Under the pieces are notes generated by a model, which ran no database searches, had not been told where the DNA came from, and saw nothing but the letters and a program-made list of their open reading frames with translations. This document shows, piece after piece, positions 51,065 to 60,990 of a stretch of 64,000 bases of DNA. The first letter of the stretch is position 1, and each line of letters begins with the position of its first letter. The stretch comes from Sulfitobacter undariae (GTDB lineage Bacteria > Pseudomonadota > Alphaproteobacteria > Rhodobacterales > Rhodobacteraceae). Location of the stretch: positions 1 through 64,000 of the forward strand of contig NZ_JACIEI010000007.1 of assembly GCF_014196805.1 (NCBI RefSeq), read 5' to 3'. The translations under genes and the position numbers were made by a program.

Positions 51065-51562
51065 TTACTTCTTTGGGAACCGCGACAAAAGCTCCGCGTT
51101 GACACGCGGGGTCACGAATTTGCTGACGTCACCGCCCAGTCGGGCAATCTCTTTGACCAGTTTGCTGGCAATCGCCTGACGCGATGCTTCTGCCATGAGA
51201 AACACGGTTTCGATTTCTTTATTGAGCTGACGGTTCATGCCAACCATTTGATATTCATACTCAAAATCGGCCACAGCGCGCAAACCACGGATGATGAGAG
51301 TTGCATCAACTTCCTCGGCGCAATGGATCAACAGGTTTTCAAACGGGTGAACAACAATTTCGATACCCGTCTCTTGTGCAAGCGCCGCACATTCCGCTTC
51401 GATCAGCGCCACCCGCTCTTCCAACCGGAACAACGGCCCTTTATCACGGTTGATAGCAACCCCGATCACCAGTTTATCCACCAGCGAAGCTGCACGACGA
51501 ATAATATCAATATGTCCCAAAGTAATGGGGTCGAATGTGCCGGGGTATAGGCCAACGCGCAT
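51065..51562 (-). CDS. coaD: Phosphopantetheine adenylyltransferase
   Basis: 165 aa, normal length. Nucleotidyltransferase motif YPGTFDPITLGHIDIIRRA (T/HxGH), LVIGVAINRDKGPLF, RGLRAVADFEYEYQM (phosphopantetheine site) and the family tail ASKLVKEIARLGGDVSKFVTPRV. It transfers AMP to 4'-phosphopantetheine in coenzyme A synthesis. Stands alone between gap and the CBS gene. Confidence 0.97.
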   Translation of the reverse strand: MRVGLYPGTFDPITLGHIDIIRRAASLVDKLVIGVAINRDKGPLFRLEERVALIEAECAALAQETGIEIVVHPFENLLIHCAEEVDATLIIRGLRAVADFEYEYQMVGMNRQLNKEIETVFLMAEASRQAIASKLVKEIARLGGDVSKFVTPRVNAELLSRFPKK

Positions 51563-51607
51563 GGGCGGCGCTCCTTGGATCAGACTTTAAGTTAATGCCA
51601 AGCAAAC

Positions 51608-51651
51608 ATGCATAGCGCGTATTTGCAAGATGCATAGCTCGTATTTACGTG
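51608..51651. repeat. Tandem 22-bp repeat between coaD and CBS genes
   Basis: ATGCATAGCGCGTATTTGCAAG (51608-51629) is followed directly by a second copy with four or five changes (51630-51651). It lies just upstream of coaD on its strand, in the spacer after the CBS gene. Confidence 0.5.
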
Positions 51652-51656
51652 AGAGG

Positions 51657-52091
51657 TTAATGACCGCGGATCATGCCTTCCAGCGCATCTTTATGCATAG
51701 CAAGCTCCAGCAGCCGCGCCTTAACAACGTCGCCCAGAGAAATCAAACCAACCAAAACGCCCTCTTCGACCACGGGCATGTGACGGAACCGGCCTTCGGT
51801 CATCAGCTTTAGAACGGCATCAGCGCGCACGTCGCGGGTGCAGATCACCAGTTCTGTGGTCATGATGTCGCTCACCGGTGCAGTCAGGCAGTCGGCCCCT
51901 GCTTCGCCCAGTTGCCGAACGATGTCACGCTCAGACAAAATGCCATCTGCTGTTTTACCATCACGCGACACAATCAATGTACCGATCCGTTTTTGCGATA
52001 GCAGCTGTGCGGCTTGCGCGATCGTAATGGACGGCAAAATCGTTTCCACACTGTCATCCGCTTTGGAATGCAAAATATGAGACACCAACAT
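51657..52091 (-). CDS. CBS-domain pair protein
   Basis: 144 aa, two CBS motifs back to back: VETILPSITIAQAAQLLSQKRIGTLIVS with DGILSERDIVRQL, and VSDIMTTELVICTRDVRADAVLKLMTEGRFRHMPVVEEGVLVGLISLGDVVKARL. CBS pairs bind adenine nucleotides. Without an attached catalytic domain the target is unknown. Such stand-alone proteins are common in Rhodobacteraceae. Confidence 0.9.
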   Translation of the reverse strand: MLVSHILHSKADDSVETILPSITIAQAAQLLSQKRIGTLIVSRDGKTADGILSERDIVRQLGEAGADCLTAPVSDIMTTELVICTRDVRADAVLKLMTEGRFRHMPVVEEGVLVGLISLGDVVKARLLELAMHKDALEGMIRGH

Positions 52092-52168
52092 TGATCATCC
52101 TCCCATGCTCGGTTGTTGCAGTATTCATATCGTTACGGCGCAACCCGCATCTGTCAAGTGTGCTGATT

Positions 52169-53065
52169 TCACGTAACTAATTCCTCCAACCGTGCAACCT
52201 CTGCCTTCAACCCTGCGGACAAAAGCCCCGCAAACCGCGCCAGACGCGCATTCCGCGCGTCATCCGCATGGCGAATAAGGTAGAAGGCCCGCGTCAGGCT
52301 AACCTCATTTATAAGAACGCGCCGCAACCCGGGGGCAAAAGGCAAACTAAAGTCATGCACAACCCCCACGCCAGCCCCCTGGCGCAGCATGTTCACTTGG
52401 ACCGAGACGGAATTTGACGCCAAGGCAACGCGCCCTGCCCCCAGATCAGCCAGATAATCCAGCTCTCGGTCAAAGATCATATCTGAAATATACCCCACCA
52501 TGCGGTGCTCTTTGAGGTCCGCCAAGCCACAGATTTCGCGCTGCTGAGCGAGATAGGTTTCCGAGGCCGCGAGGTGTAATTGATATTCGGTCACTTGCCG
52601 TACAACCAACCGCCCCGCTGTCGGGGCACTCACACCGATGGCCATATCCGCTTCGCGCCGTGTCAGGTTGACGACACGGGGCAAGGCCACAATCTGGATG
52701 TCCAACCCCGGATTTTCACGGCTGATCGCAGTGCAAACCTGAGGCAATAGAAAATTCGCACATCCGTCTGGCGCGCCCAAACGGATTTGGCCGCTCAATG
52801 TCTCGCTCTGCACCAGATCACCCACAGCCGCGCCACGCATTGCCTGCTCTACTGCGCCTGCACGCTCTAGCAATTGCTCACCCGCTTGGGTCAAGGCGTA
52901 ACCTTGCGGCGACTTCATAAAAAGCACAACCTGCATCGCCTTTTCCAGCCGTGCCATACGCCGCCCAAGGGTCGCAGGATCAAGCCGTAAAATCTTGCCC
53001 GCCGCCGAGAGGCTCTGCTCACGTGCGACAGCCAGAAACAAACGCATGTCATCCCAGTTTTGCAT
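52169..53065 (-). CDS. LysR-family regulator divergent from mmsA
   Basis: 298 aa. HTH: MQNWDDMRLFLAVAREQSLSAAGKILRLDPATLGRRMARLEKAM, LTQAGEQLLERAGAVEQAM. Effector domain LGAPDGCANFLLPQVCTAISRENPG. Divergent from mmsA with about 150 bases between, the classic arrangement for a LysR protein and its target, so it is the likely regulator of the valine/propionate-type degradation genes. Coinducer is not known. Confidence 0.93.
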   Translation of the reverse strand: MQNWDDMRLFLAVAREQSLSAAGKILRLDPATLGRRMARLEKAMQVVLFMKSPQGYALTQAGEQLLERAGAVEQAMRGAAVGDLVQSETLSGQIRLGAPDGCANFLLPQVCTAISRENPGLDIQIVALPRVVNLTRREADMAIGVSAPTAGRLVVRQVTEYQLHLAASETYLAQQREICGLADLKEHRMVGYISDMIFDRELDYLADLGAGRVALASNSVSVQVNMLRQGAGVGVVHDFSLPFAPGLRRVLINEVSLTRAFYLIRHADDARNARLARFAGLLSAGLKAEVARLEELVT

Positions 53066-53214
53066 GCTTGCGCTACTCCTTTATTATTGCTGAACCTGCA
53101 ACCAGCCTTACCGCCGACATATACCGACAAAAACGCAAAGCAATTTTGGCATCTTGCCCCTACCACATACGTTTTTGCAATACTACAGTACGTCCAACGC
53201 AACAGGAGAATCCC
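53066..53214. promoter_or_regulatory. Divergent control region, LysR versus mmsA
   Basis: 149 bases between the two starts. Contains ACGT..ACGT flanking GTTTTTGCAATACTACAGT near 53169-53193, which could be a LysR-type site, though the symmetry is weak. AGGAG at 53204-53208 serves mmsA. Confidence 0.3.
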
Positions 53215-54714
53215 ATGAAAGAGCTTACCCACTACATCAATGGCGAACACGTCAAAGGCACGTCGGGCCGTTTTGCAGACGTGATGAACCCTGCCACAGG
53301 CGAAGTTCAGGCGAAATGCCCGCTGGCCACCAAAGAAGAGATGGACAAAGCCGTTGCTTTCGCCGCAGCAGCACAGCCAAAATGGGCCGCGACCAACCCA
53401 CAACGCCGCGCACGTGTGCTGATGAAGCTGGTTGACCTGATCAACCGCGACATGGACAAACTGGCCGAAGCGCTGAGCAGCGAGCATGGCAAAACCCTGC
53501 CCGATGCGGCGGGTGACGTTCAGCGTGGCCTTGAAGTCGTTGAATACTGCATCGGCGCGCCACAGCTGCTGAAAGGTGAATTCACCGACAGCGCAGGCCC
53601 CGGCATTGATATGTATTCCATGCGTCAGGCGCTGGGTGTTTGCGCGGGTATCACGCCGTTCAACTTCCCTGCGATGATCCCGATGTGGATGTTCGCCCCT
53701 GCCATCGCTTGCGGCAACGCCTTCATCCTGAAACCATCCGAGCGCGCACCTTCTGTGCCCTTCATGCTGGCCGAACTGGCCGCTGAAGCGGGCCTGCCCA
53801 AAGGCATCTTGCAAGTTGTGAACGGCGATAAAGAAGCCGTTGACGCGATTTTGTATGACGACACAATCCAATCCGTTGGTTTTGTCGGTTCCACACCGAT
53901 CGCCGAATACATCTATGGCACGGGCTGTGCACAGGGCAAACGCGTCCAGTGCTTTGGCGGCGCGAAAAACCACATGATCATCATGCCAGACGCCGATCTG
54001 GACCAAGCTGCCGATGCGCTGATCGGCGCGGGTTACGGCGCTGCGGGCGAACGCTGCATGGCGATTTCCGTGGCTGTACCTGTTGGCCAAGAAACCGCAG
54101 ATCGTCTGATCGAGAAACTGATCCCACGCGTCGAAGCGTTGAAAGTTGGGCCTTATACTTCAGGCAAAGACGTGGATTATGGTCCGGTTGTGACTGCTGC
54201 TGCCAAAGCCAACATCGAGCGTCTGGTTCAAACCGGCATCGATCAAGGTGCGAAACTGGTTGTGGATGGCCGTGGCTTCAAGCTGCAAGGCTATGAAGAA
54301 GGTTTTTTTGTCGGTCCCCACCTCTTTGACCACGCGACCAAGGACATGGATATCTACAAGCAAGAAATCTTTGGCCCTGTCCTGACCTGTGTACGTGCTG
54401 AAACCTACGAAGAAGCCCTGAAACTGGCGATGGATCACGAATACGGCAACGGCACCGCGATCTATACCCGTGATGGCGATGCGGCGCGTGACTTTGCGAA
54501 CCGTGTGAACGTAGGCATGGTTGGCATCAACGTGCCAATCCCTGTGCCACTGGCCTACCACACCTTTGGTGGCTGGAAGAAATCTGCCTTTGGTGACCTG
54601 AACCAGCACGGTCCAGATTCGTTCAAGTTCTACACACGCACCAAAACCGTGACATCGCGCTGGCCCTCGGGCATCAAAGAAGGCGGCGAATTCTCTATTC
54701 CGGTTATGGAATAA
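53215..54714 (+). CDS. mmsA: CoA-acylating methylmalonate-semialdehyde dehydrogenase
   Basis: 499 aa from ATG 53215 (MKELTHYINGEHVKGTSGRF), after AGGAG. Aldehyde dehydrogenase fold: GVCAGITPFNFPAMIPMWMFAPAIACGNAFILKPSE, FVGSTPIAEYIYGTGCAQGKRVQ, catalytic Cys in GERCMAISVAVPVG (about 283), and EIFGPVLTCVRAETYEEAL. The MmsA-specific CMAISVAV and KNHMIIMPDADLDQAADALIGAGYGAAGERC strings support the assignment. It converts methylmalonate semialdehyde and malonate semialdehyde to propionyl-CoA/acetyl-CoA with NAD+ and CoA. Confidence 0.96.
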   Translation: MKELTHYINGEHVKGTSGRFADVMNPATGEVQAKCPLATKEEMDKAVAFAAAAQPKWAATNPQRRARVLMKLVDLINRDMDKLAEALSSEHGKTLPDAAGDVQRGLEVVEYCIGAPQLLKGEFTDSAGPGIDMYSMRQALGVCAGITPFNFPAMIPMWMFAPAIACGNAFILKPSERAPSVPFMLAELAAEAGLPKGILQVVNGDKEAVDAILYDDTIQSVGFVGSTPIAEYIYGTGCAQGKRVQCFGGAKNHMIIMPDADLDQAADALIGAGYGAAGERCMAISVAVPVGQETADRLIEKLIPRVEALKVGPYTSGKDVDYGPVVTAAAKANIERLVQTGIDQGAKLVVDGRGFKLQGYEEGFFVGPHLFDHATKDMDIYKQEIFGPVLTCVRAETYEEALKLAMDHEYGNGTAIYTRDGDAARDFANRVNVGMVGINVPIPVPLAYHTFGGWKKSAFGDLNQHGPDSFKFYTRTKTVTSRWPSGIKEGGEFSIPVME

Positions 54715-54793
54715 AGACCTACCGTTTGCCCCGATTTCTACCACAGTGCAGGGAGCGCCTGTGAGGCTGGAATTGGGGGTAAATTGAAAAACG

Positions 54794-54820
54794 GGACGGC
54801 GTAACATGCGCGCCGTCCCG
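54794..54820 (+). terminator. Terminator of mmsA
   Basis: GGGACGGCG / CGCCGTCCC (54794-54802 and 54812-54820), nine-base stem with nine-base loop; short T run after. Confidence 0.6.
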
Positions 54821-54903
54821 ACTGTTTCAGGGGTATGTATCTTTGACAAATTCCTGAAAGGTTTTTCATCTACCGTTGCGGTAGATACCTGTGGGAGGAC
54901 GAC

Positions 54904-56046
54904 ATGGATTTTTCATTAACCGAAGAACAAACAGCAATTTTTGATATGGCTTATGCCTTTGGCCAAGAGCATATCGCGCCAAATGCGCAGGCTTGGGAGA
55001 AAGCCGAAACAATCCCCAAAGAGCTTTGGCCGCAAATCGGCGAGTTGGGCTTTGGCGGGCTTTATGTGTCCGAGGATGCAGGCGGATCTGGCCTGTCGCG
55101 GCTGGACGCGACATTGGTTTTCGAAGCCCTCTCCATGGCGTGCCCTTCCGTTGCAGCGTTTTTGTCCATTCACAACATGTGCGCCAAGATGTTGGACAGC
55201 TTTGCCTCAGATGAGTTGAAAGCCCGTATCATGGGCGACGTTTTGTCGATGAACACCGTGCTCAGCTATTGCCTGACCGAACCCGGTTCAGGATCGGATG
55301 CGGCAGCGTTGAAGACCCGCGCAGAGCGGACCAACGAAGGTTATTCGATCAACGGGACCAAAGCGTTCATATCGGGTGGCGGATATTCTGACGCCTACGT
55401 GTGCATGGTACGCACAGGCGATAGCGGCGCGGGTGGTGTATCGACCGTCTATGTCGAAGACGGCACTGCGGGTCTGAGTTTTGGCGGGCTAGAGGACAAA
55501 ATGGGCTGGCGCAGCCAACCGACCTCCCAAGTACAGTTTGACGATTGCAACATTCCTGCCGGAAATCTGGTGGGAGATGAGGGTCAAGGTTTCAAATATG
55601 CGATGAAAGGCCTTGATGGCGGGCGTTTGAACATCTCGGCCTGTTCCTTGGGTGCCGCACAGTCGGCCTTGACCAAAACGCTGGAATATATGGGCGAACG
55701 CCAAGCCTTTGGACAGCCTATCGACCAGTTCCAAGGCTTACAATTCCGCCTTGCCGATATGGAAATCGAACTCTCCGCCGCACGTGTTTTCCTGCGTCAA
55801 GCCGCATGGAAGCTGGACACAGGCGCACCTGATGCAACCAAGTATTGCGCTATGGCCAAGAAGTTTGTGACCGAAGCAGGCAGCCGCGTGGTGGATCAAT
55901 GTCTGCAATTGCACGGCGGCTATGGCTATCTGGCGGATTACGGGATTGAAAAGCTGGTGCGCGACCTGCGTGTGCATCAAATCCTTGAAGGCACCAATGA
56001 AATCATGCGCGTCATCGTGGCCCGCGACATGCTGAAAAACCGTTAA
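54904..56046 (+). CDS. Isobutyryl-CoA (acyl-CoA) dehydrogenase
   Basis: 380 aa. Acyl-CoA dehydrogenase layout: FSLTEEQTAIFDMAYAFGQEHIAPNAQAWEKAE, middle domain YCLTEPGSGSDAAALKTRAE and GTKAFISGGGYSDAYVCM, C-terminal QAFGQPIDQFQGLQFRLADMEIELSAARVFLRQAAW and HQILEGTNEIMRVIVARDM with catalytic-base region DQCLQLHGGYGYL. Position with 3-hydroxyisobutyryl-CoA hydrolase and mmsB places it at the isobutyryl-CoA to methacrylyl-CoA step of valine catabolism. GGGAGG precedes the ATG. Confidence 0.93.
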   Translation: MDFSLTEEQTAIFDMAYAFGQEHIAPNAQAWEKAETIPKELWPQIGELGFGGLYVSEDAGGSGLSRLDATLVFEALSMACPSVAAFLSIHNMCAKMLDSFASDELKARIMGDVLSMNTVLSYCLTEPGSGSDAAALKTRAERTNEGYSINGTKAFISGGGYSDAYVCMVRTGDSGAGGVSTVYVEDGTAGLSFGGLEDKMGWRSQPTSQVQFDDCNIPAGNLVGDEGQGFKYAMKGLDGGRLNISACSLGAAQSALTKTLEYMGERQAFGQPIDQFQGLQFRLADMEIELSAARVFLRQAAWKLDTGAPDATKYCAMAKKFVTEAGSRVVDQCLQLHGGYGYLADYGIEKLVRDLRVHQILEGTNEIMRVIVARDMLKNR

Positions 56047-56056
56047 GGAACTAGAT

Positions 56057-57100
56057 ATGAGTGATATAGATATTCGCATCGTCGGACGTGCGGGGCGGAT
56101 CACCCTCACCCGCCCCAAGGCACTGAATGCACTCACATATGACATGTGCATGGCTATGGAAGTCGCCTTGGATGCTTGGGCGAATGATGATCAAGTTGCC
56201 AACGTGGTGATTGACGCAGAAGGCGAACGCGCCTTTTGCTCAGGTGGCGACATTGCCGAACTCTATGCCACGGGCACAGCAGGTGATTACGCTTATGGGC
56301 GCAAATTTTGGTCCGATGAATATCGCCTGAACAGCAAAATCTATAATTACGCCAAACCTATCGTGTCCTTCCTGCAAGGGTTTACGATGGGCGGCGGTGT
56401 GGGTGTGGGCTGTCATGGGTCGCACCGCGTTGTGGGCGAAAGCAGCCAGATCGCCATGCCAGAAGTGGGCATTGGATTGGTCCCCGATGTGGGCGGCACG
56501 CTGATACTGGCTCTGGCCCCCGGACGGGTTGGCGAATATCTGGGTTTAACCGCCAGCAGGCTCAATGCAAGTGATGCAATTTATGCTGGTTTTGCAGACC
56601 ATTACATACCACAACTCATGTGGGATAAGGTAATCCAAGAACTGGAAACCACGGGTGACGTCGCCTGCCTTGAAACCCACGCGCAGGCCGCACCCGATGG
56701 GGTACTGGAAGATCAGATTGAACAGATCAATGACTTGTTTGCAGGTGAAACATTGGCCGACATCCGGCAGGCGCTTGCCGCGGATGACAGCGCCTTCGCC
56801 GCCGCTGCGCGCAAGATGGTGGATCGCAACTCTCCTCTCGCGATGGCTGTGACGATGGAACTGATCCACCGTTTGCGCGGGACATCCCCCAGCATCGAAG
56901 CCGCGCTTGAGCTGGAGTATCGCTATACTGCCCGCTCGATGGAACATAGCGATTTTCTGGAAGGCATCCGCGCCGCGATTATCGACAAAGACCGTCAGCC
57001 CAAGTGGCGTCACGCACAAGAGGACGTCCCACAGGAGGTTGTCGCGCAGCTGCTGGCCCCTCTGGGCAAAGATACACTGAATTTACAAACGGGAGACTGA
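56057..57100 (+). CDS. 3-hydroxyisobutyryl-CoA hydrolase (enoyl-CoA hydratase/isomerase family)
   Basis: 347 aa. Crotonase fold: ITLTRPKALNALTYDMCMAMEVAL, AFCSGGDIAELYATGTAGDY, FTMGGGVGVGCHGSHRVVGESSQIAMPEVGIGLVPDVGG. The long C-terminal region with VTMELIHRLRGTSPSIEAALELEYRYTARSMEHSDFLEGIRAAIIDKDRQPKW is the hydrolase-type extension. The step is release of 3-hydroxyisobutyrate before mmsB. It sits ten bases after the dehydrogenase. Confidence 0.92.
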   Translation: MSDIDIRIVGRAGRITLTRPKALNALTYDMCMAMEVALDAWANDDQVANVVIDAEGERAFCSGGDIAELYATGTAGDYAYGRKFWSDEYRLNSKIYNYAKPIVSFLQGFTMGGGVGVGCHGSHRVVGESSQIAMPEVGIGLVPDVGGTLILALAPGRVGEYLGLTASRLNASDAIYAGFADHYIPQLMWDKVIQELETTGDVACLETHAQAAPDGVLEDQIEQINDLFAGETLADIRQALAADDSAFAAAARKMVDRNSPLAMAVTMELIHRLRGTSPSIEAALELEYRYTARSMEHSDFLEGIRAAIIDKDRQPKWRHAQEDVPQEVVAQLLAPLGKDTLNLQTGD

Positions 57101-57101
57101 C

Positions 57102-57986
57102 ATGAGCAGCTTTAAAATCGGATTTATTGGCCTAGGCAACATGGGCGCGCCTATGGCGGCCAATTTGGCGGCCGCAGGGCATGATGTGGCGGGTTTTGAC
57201 CCAGCGGGCACAACGGCCAAAGGTGTCACTGTAGCGGCCAGTGCAGAAGCCGCCTGCGCCGATGCGGATTTTGTGTTCACGATGCTGCCAAACGGTGCGA
57301 TTTTGCGTAGCGTTGCCGCGCAGGCCCTTCCTGCGATGAAAAAAGGTGCCACATTGGTGGATTGCTCTACCGTAGATGTGGACAGCGCACGCGCAGTTGA
57401 TGCCCAAGCGTCAGAATTGGGCATCGGATTTGTCGATGCTCCTGTTTCGGGCGGCATCGGCGGCGCGGCTGGCGGGACGTTGACCTTTATGGCTGGCGGT
57501 TCGGATGCAGCATTCGCAGCGACGCAGGGCTTGTTTGACATCATGGGTCAAAAAGCCGTGCATTGCGGCCAAGCAGGCGCAGGTCAAGCAGCCAAGATTT
57601 GCAACAACATGATTTTGGGTGTCACGATGATTGCCACCTGTGAAGCCTTTGCTTTGGCTGACAAATTGGGTCTGGACCGTCAAAAAATGTTTGATGTGGC
57701 CAGCACGTCTTCTGGGTCTAGCTGGTCGATGAACACCTACTGCCCAGCCCCCGGTGTTGGCCCCCAATCCCCTGCGGATAACGGGTATACACCCGGCTTT
57801 GCGGCTGAATTGATGCTCAAAGATCTGGGACTGAGCCAACAAGCGGCCGAAGCTGCGGATGCAGATACACCCATGGGCGCGCTCGCACGCAGCCTCTATA
57901 CGCAATTCGTTGAAAATGAGGACGGCCGAGGCAAGGATTTCTCAGCCATGTTGCCACGGTTTGAGACACGCGGCCACAACAGCTAA
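57102..57986 (+). CDS. mmsB: 3-hydroxyisobutyrate dehydrogenase
   Basis: 294 aa, one base after the hydrolase stop. Rossmann KIGFIGLGNMGAPMAANLAAAGHDVAGFD, DCSTVDVDSARAV, and the 3-HIBDH signature FVDAPVSGGIGGAAGGTLTFMAGG. Catalytic Lys region GQAGAGQAAKICNNMILGVTM. It oxidises 3-hydroxyisobutyrate to methylmalonate semialdehyde, the substrate of mmsA, closing the valine pathway in this run. Confidence 0.95.
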   Translation: MSSFKIGFIGLGNMGAPMAANLAAAGHDVAGFDPAGTTAKGVTVAASAEAACADADFVFTMLPNGAILRSVAAQALPAMKKGATLVDCSTVDVDSARAVDAQASELGIGFVDAPVSGGIGGAAGGTLTFMAGGSDAAFAATQGLFDIMGQKAVHCGQAGAGQAAKICNNMILGVTMIATCEAFALADKLGLDRQKMFDVASTSSGSSWSMNTYCPAPGVGPQSPADNGYTPGFAAELMLKDLGLSQQAAEAADADTPMGALARSLYTQFVENEDGRGKDFSAMLPRFETRGHNS

Positions 57987-57994
57987 ACCAACAC

Positions 57995-58024
57995 GCTCAC
58001 AGGCCTGATTTCGGGCCTGTGAGC
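57995..58024. terminator. Stem-loop between mmsB and uvrA
   Basis: GCTCACAGGCC / GGCCTGTGAGC (57995-58005 and 58014-58024), perfect 11-base arms, loop TGATTTCG. Between converging genes; T runs are short. Confidence 0.65.
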
Positions 58025-58038
58025 ACCATCCTCACTGA

Positions 58039-60909
58039 TTATTCGGCAGCTACAACGCGCTGGGTCAGCATCGGTTTGAGGTACTTCCCCGTATAGCTTT
58101 CAGGTACTTCGGCCACTTGCTCTGGCGTGCCTTTGGCAACCACTTGGCCACCGCCATCGCCGCCTTCGGGGCCGATATCAATGATGTAATCAGCGGTTTT
58201 CACCACATCTAGGTTATGTTCGATCACAATGACCGAATTCCCCTGATCGACCAATTCATGCAACACTTCCAACAGTTTGCGCACATCCTCAAAGTGCAAA
58301 CCAGTGGTAGGTTCATCCAAGATATAGAGCGTGCGACCCGTTGAACGTTTGCTGAGCTCCTTGGACAGCTTGACGCGCTGCGCCTCACCGCCTGACAGGG
58401 TTGTCGCCTGTTGGCCCACTTTGATATAGCTGAGGCCCACACGCATCAGTGCATCCATTTTCTCACGGATCGACGGGACAGCGGTAAAGAAGGTCTGCGC
58501 GTCTTCCACGTTCATATCCAGCACGTCAGCGATGCTTTTGCCTTTGAATTTGATCTCTAGCGTTTCACGGTTATAGCGCGCGCCTTTGCAGGTTTCGCAT
58601 TCTACATAGACATCCGGCAAGAAGTGCATTTCGATCTTGATCACACCGTCGCCTTGGCAGGCCTCACAACGTCCGCCTTTGACGTTAAAGCTGAAACGGC
58701 CCGGTTTATATCCGCGTGCCTTGGACTCGGGTAGCCCTGCAAACCAGTCACGGATCGGGGTGAAGGCCCCCGTGTAAGTCGCTGGATTTGAACGCGGAGT
58801 CCGCCCGATGGGGCGTTGATCAATGTCGATGACTTTGTCCAGATGCTCCAACCCTTTGATCGTCTCGCAGGGGGCTGGCGTCTGGCGTGCACCGTTCAGG
58901 TTCATAGAGGCGGTTTTGAACAATGTTTCGATTGTCAGCGTCGATTTACCCCCGCCAGAAACCCCCGTCACACAGACAAATTTACCCAGCGGAAAATCAA
59001 CCGTGACGTTTTGCAGGTTGTTCCCTGTGGCCTTAACCACCTGAATTTTCTTTTTGTTTCCCTTGCGCCGTGTCGTTGGCACTTCGATCCGGCGGACGCC
59101 TGTCAGATATTGCCCCGTCAGCGAGTTCGGATCGGCGGCGACATGTTCGGGCGTGCCGTGGCTCACCACTTGTCCGCCATGCACACCTGCCCCAGGGCCA
59201 ATATCAAAGACGTAATCCGCCTCACGGATTGCTTCTTCGTCGTGTTCTACCACAATCACAGTATTGCCCTGATCGCGCAGGTTTTTCAGCGTGAGCAGCA
59301 GGCGGTCGTTGTCACGTTGGTGCAGACCGATAGAGGGTTCATCCAACACATAAAGAACCCCCGTCAGGCCAGACCCGATTTGTGAGGCCAAGCGGATGCG
59401 CTGGCTCTCCCCACCACTTAATGTACCACTTGAACGTGCAAGCGTAAGATACTCTAATCCAACATTATTCAAGAAACCCAGTCGCTCACGAATTTCCTTC
59501 AAGATGGCTTTGGCGATCTCGTTATTCTGGGCCGTAAGAGCCTCGGGAACGGTGTTGCACCAGTCAAACGCATCACGGATCGACATCTGCACAACCTGAC
59601 CTGCATGCATCAGATTATCGGGTTTACCGATCTTCACAGCCAGCGCTTCGGCGCGCAAACGGTAGCCTTCACAGGTGCCACAATGACGGTTGTTTTGATA
59701 CCGCTCGAACTCTTCGCGCACCCAGTTGCTATCCGTCTCCCGGTAGCGGCGTTCCATGTTGGGGATGACCCCTTCAAACACGCGGCTCACCTCATAGACG
59801 CGGCCGCCCTCGTCATAGCGAAACTTGATCTCTTCCTTGCCAGACCCATACAGGAAAACCTTTTGGATTTTCGGATCAATATCTTTCCATTTTGCCGATT
59901 GGCTAAAGCCATAGTGTTTGGCAATCGCTTCAATCGTCTGCTTGAAGTACGGCGATTTCCCTTTACGCCATGGGGCCAATGCACCGTCATAAATCTTCAG
60001 GTTCTGGTCTGGCACCACAAGGCGTTCATCAAAGAACAGTTCTTTGCCCAAGCCGTCACAAGACGGGCACGCCCCAAAGGGCGCGTTGAAAGAGAACAGA
60101 CGCGGCTCGATCTCGGGGATGGTGAAGCCACTGACAGGGCAGGCAAACTTCTCGGAGAAGGTGAAGCGCTCGGCCTCGCCTTCGCTGGGCGCAGTTTCCA
60201 GAATGGCGATGCCGTCGGCCAGATCAAGCGCGGTGCGCAAGCTATCTGCCAGCCGCGTCTCCAGCCCTTCGCGCACAACGATACGGTCAACAACAACATC
60301 AATGTCATGGCGGAATTTCTTGTCCAATGTCGGCGGTTCGTCCAGCTCATAGAACTCGCCGTTGACCTTGACGCGCTGAAACCCCGATTTGCGCAACTCA
60401 AGGAACTCTTTGCGGTACTCGCCTTTGCGGTCACGGATGATCGGGGCCAGCAGATAGGCGCGTGTGCCCTCCTCCATCGTCATGATCCGGTCGACCATAT
60501 CCTGCACTTGCTGCGCCTCAATCGGCTTGCCTGTGGCGGGGCTATAGGGGGTGCCGACGCGTGCAAAGAGCAGACGCATGTAGTCGTAAATCTCGGTCAC
60601 GGTGCCGACAGTTGAGCGTGGGTTTTTCGAAGTGGTTTTCTGCTCGATACTGATCGCAGGGCTAAGGCCCGAGATGTGATCCACGTCAGGTTTTTGCATC
60701 ATATCAAGGAATTGCCGCGCATAGGCGCTCAGGCTTTCGACGTAGCGCCGCTGCCCTTCGGCATAAATCGTGTCAAAGGCAAGACTGGATTTACCAGAGC
60801 CTGACAGCCCCGTAATGACCACCAGTTGATCACGCGGAATGTCGACATCGATGTTCTTTAGGTTGTGTTCACGCGCACCGCGCACTTCGATATTCTTCAG
60901 CTCAGCCAT
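58039..60909 (-). CDS. uvrA: Excinuclease ABC subunit A
   Basis: 956 aa from ATG 60907-60909 ([20 protein letters not shown]), with AAGGGG upstream. Two ABC cassettes: Walker [13 protein letters not shown] (first) and [12 protein letters not shown] (second); signatures [18 protein letters not shown] and [17 protein letters not shown]. Zinc-type CxxC sites in [28 protein letters not shown] and [27 protein letters not shown]. It scans DNA for damage with UvrB. A near-consensus SOS box lies upstream. Confidence 0.98.
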   Translation of the reverse strand: MAELKNIEVRGAREHNLKNIDVDIPRDQLVVITGLSGSGKSSLAFDTIYAEGQRRYVESLSAYARQFLDMMQKPDVDHISGLSPAISIEQKTTSKNPRSTVGTVTEIYDYMRLLFARVGTPYSPATGKPIEAQQVQDMVDRIMTMEEGTRAYLLAPIIRDRKGEYRKEFLELRKSGFQRVKVNGEFYELDEPPTLDKKFRHDIDVVVDRIVVREGLETRLADSLRTALDLADGIAILETAPSEGEAERFTFSEKFACPVSGFTIPEIEPRLFSFNAPFGACPSCDGLGKELFFDERLVVPDQNLKIYDGALAPWRKGKSPYFKQTIEAIAKHYGFSQSAKWKDIDPKIQKVFLYGSGKEEIKFRYDEGGRVYEVSRVFEGVIPNMERRYRETDSNWVREEFERYQNNRHCGTCEGYRLRAEALAVKIGKPDNLMHAGQVVQMSIRDAFDWCNTVPEALTAQNNEIAKAILKEIRERLGFLNNVGLEYLTLARSSGTLSGGESQRIRLASQIGSGLTGVLYVLDEPSIGLHQRDNDRLLLTLKNLRDQGNTVIVVEHDEEAIREADYVFDIGPGAGVHGGQVVSHGTPEHVAADPNSLTGQYLTGVRRIEVPTTRRKGNKKKIQVVKATGNNLQNVTVDFPLGKFVCVTGVSGGGKSTLTIETLFKTASMNLNGARQTPAPCETIKGLEHLDKVIDIDQRPIGRTPRSNPATYTGAFTPIRDWFAGLPESKARGYKPGRFSFNVKGGRCEACQGDGVIKIEMHFLPDVYVECETCKGARYNRETLEIKFKGKSIADVLDMNVEDAQTFFTAVPSIREKMDALMRVGLSYIKVGQQATTLSGGEAQRVKLSKELSKRSTGRTLYILDEPTTGLHFEDVRKLLEVLHELVDQGNSVIVIEHNLDVVKTADYIIDIGPEGGDGGGQVVAKGTPEQVAEVPESYTGKYLKPMLTQRVVAAE

Positions 60910-60974
60910 TTGGACACCCCTTACTTCCCTATGGGATATAGGTGGGGTCGTGGGATTCTCCAATGGTAAATTGT

Positions 60975-60989
60975 GAACAAAGGGTAAAC
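60975..60989 (-). promoter_or_regulatory. Probable LexA (SOS) box of uvrA
   Basis: On minus, GTTT-ACCCTTT-GTTC, one mismatch from the alphaproteobacterial LexA site GTTC-N7-GTTC, ending 66 bases before the uvrA ATG. Spacing and the known SOS control of uvrA in this group support it. Confidence 0.5.
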
Positions 60990-60990
60990 A

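Noticed and set aside
52915-54090. Long open frame on minus antisense to mmsA
   Set aside because: It is the shadow of a GC-rich conserved gene; its protein has Cys/His/Arg-rich composition and no family pattern.
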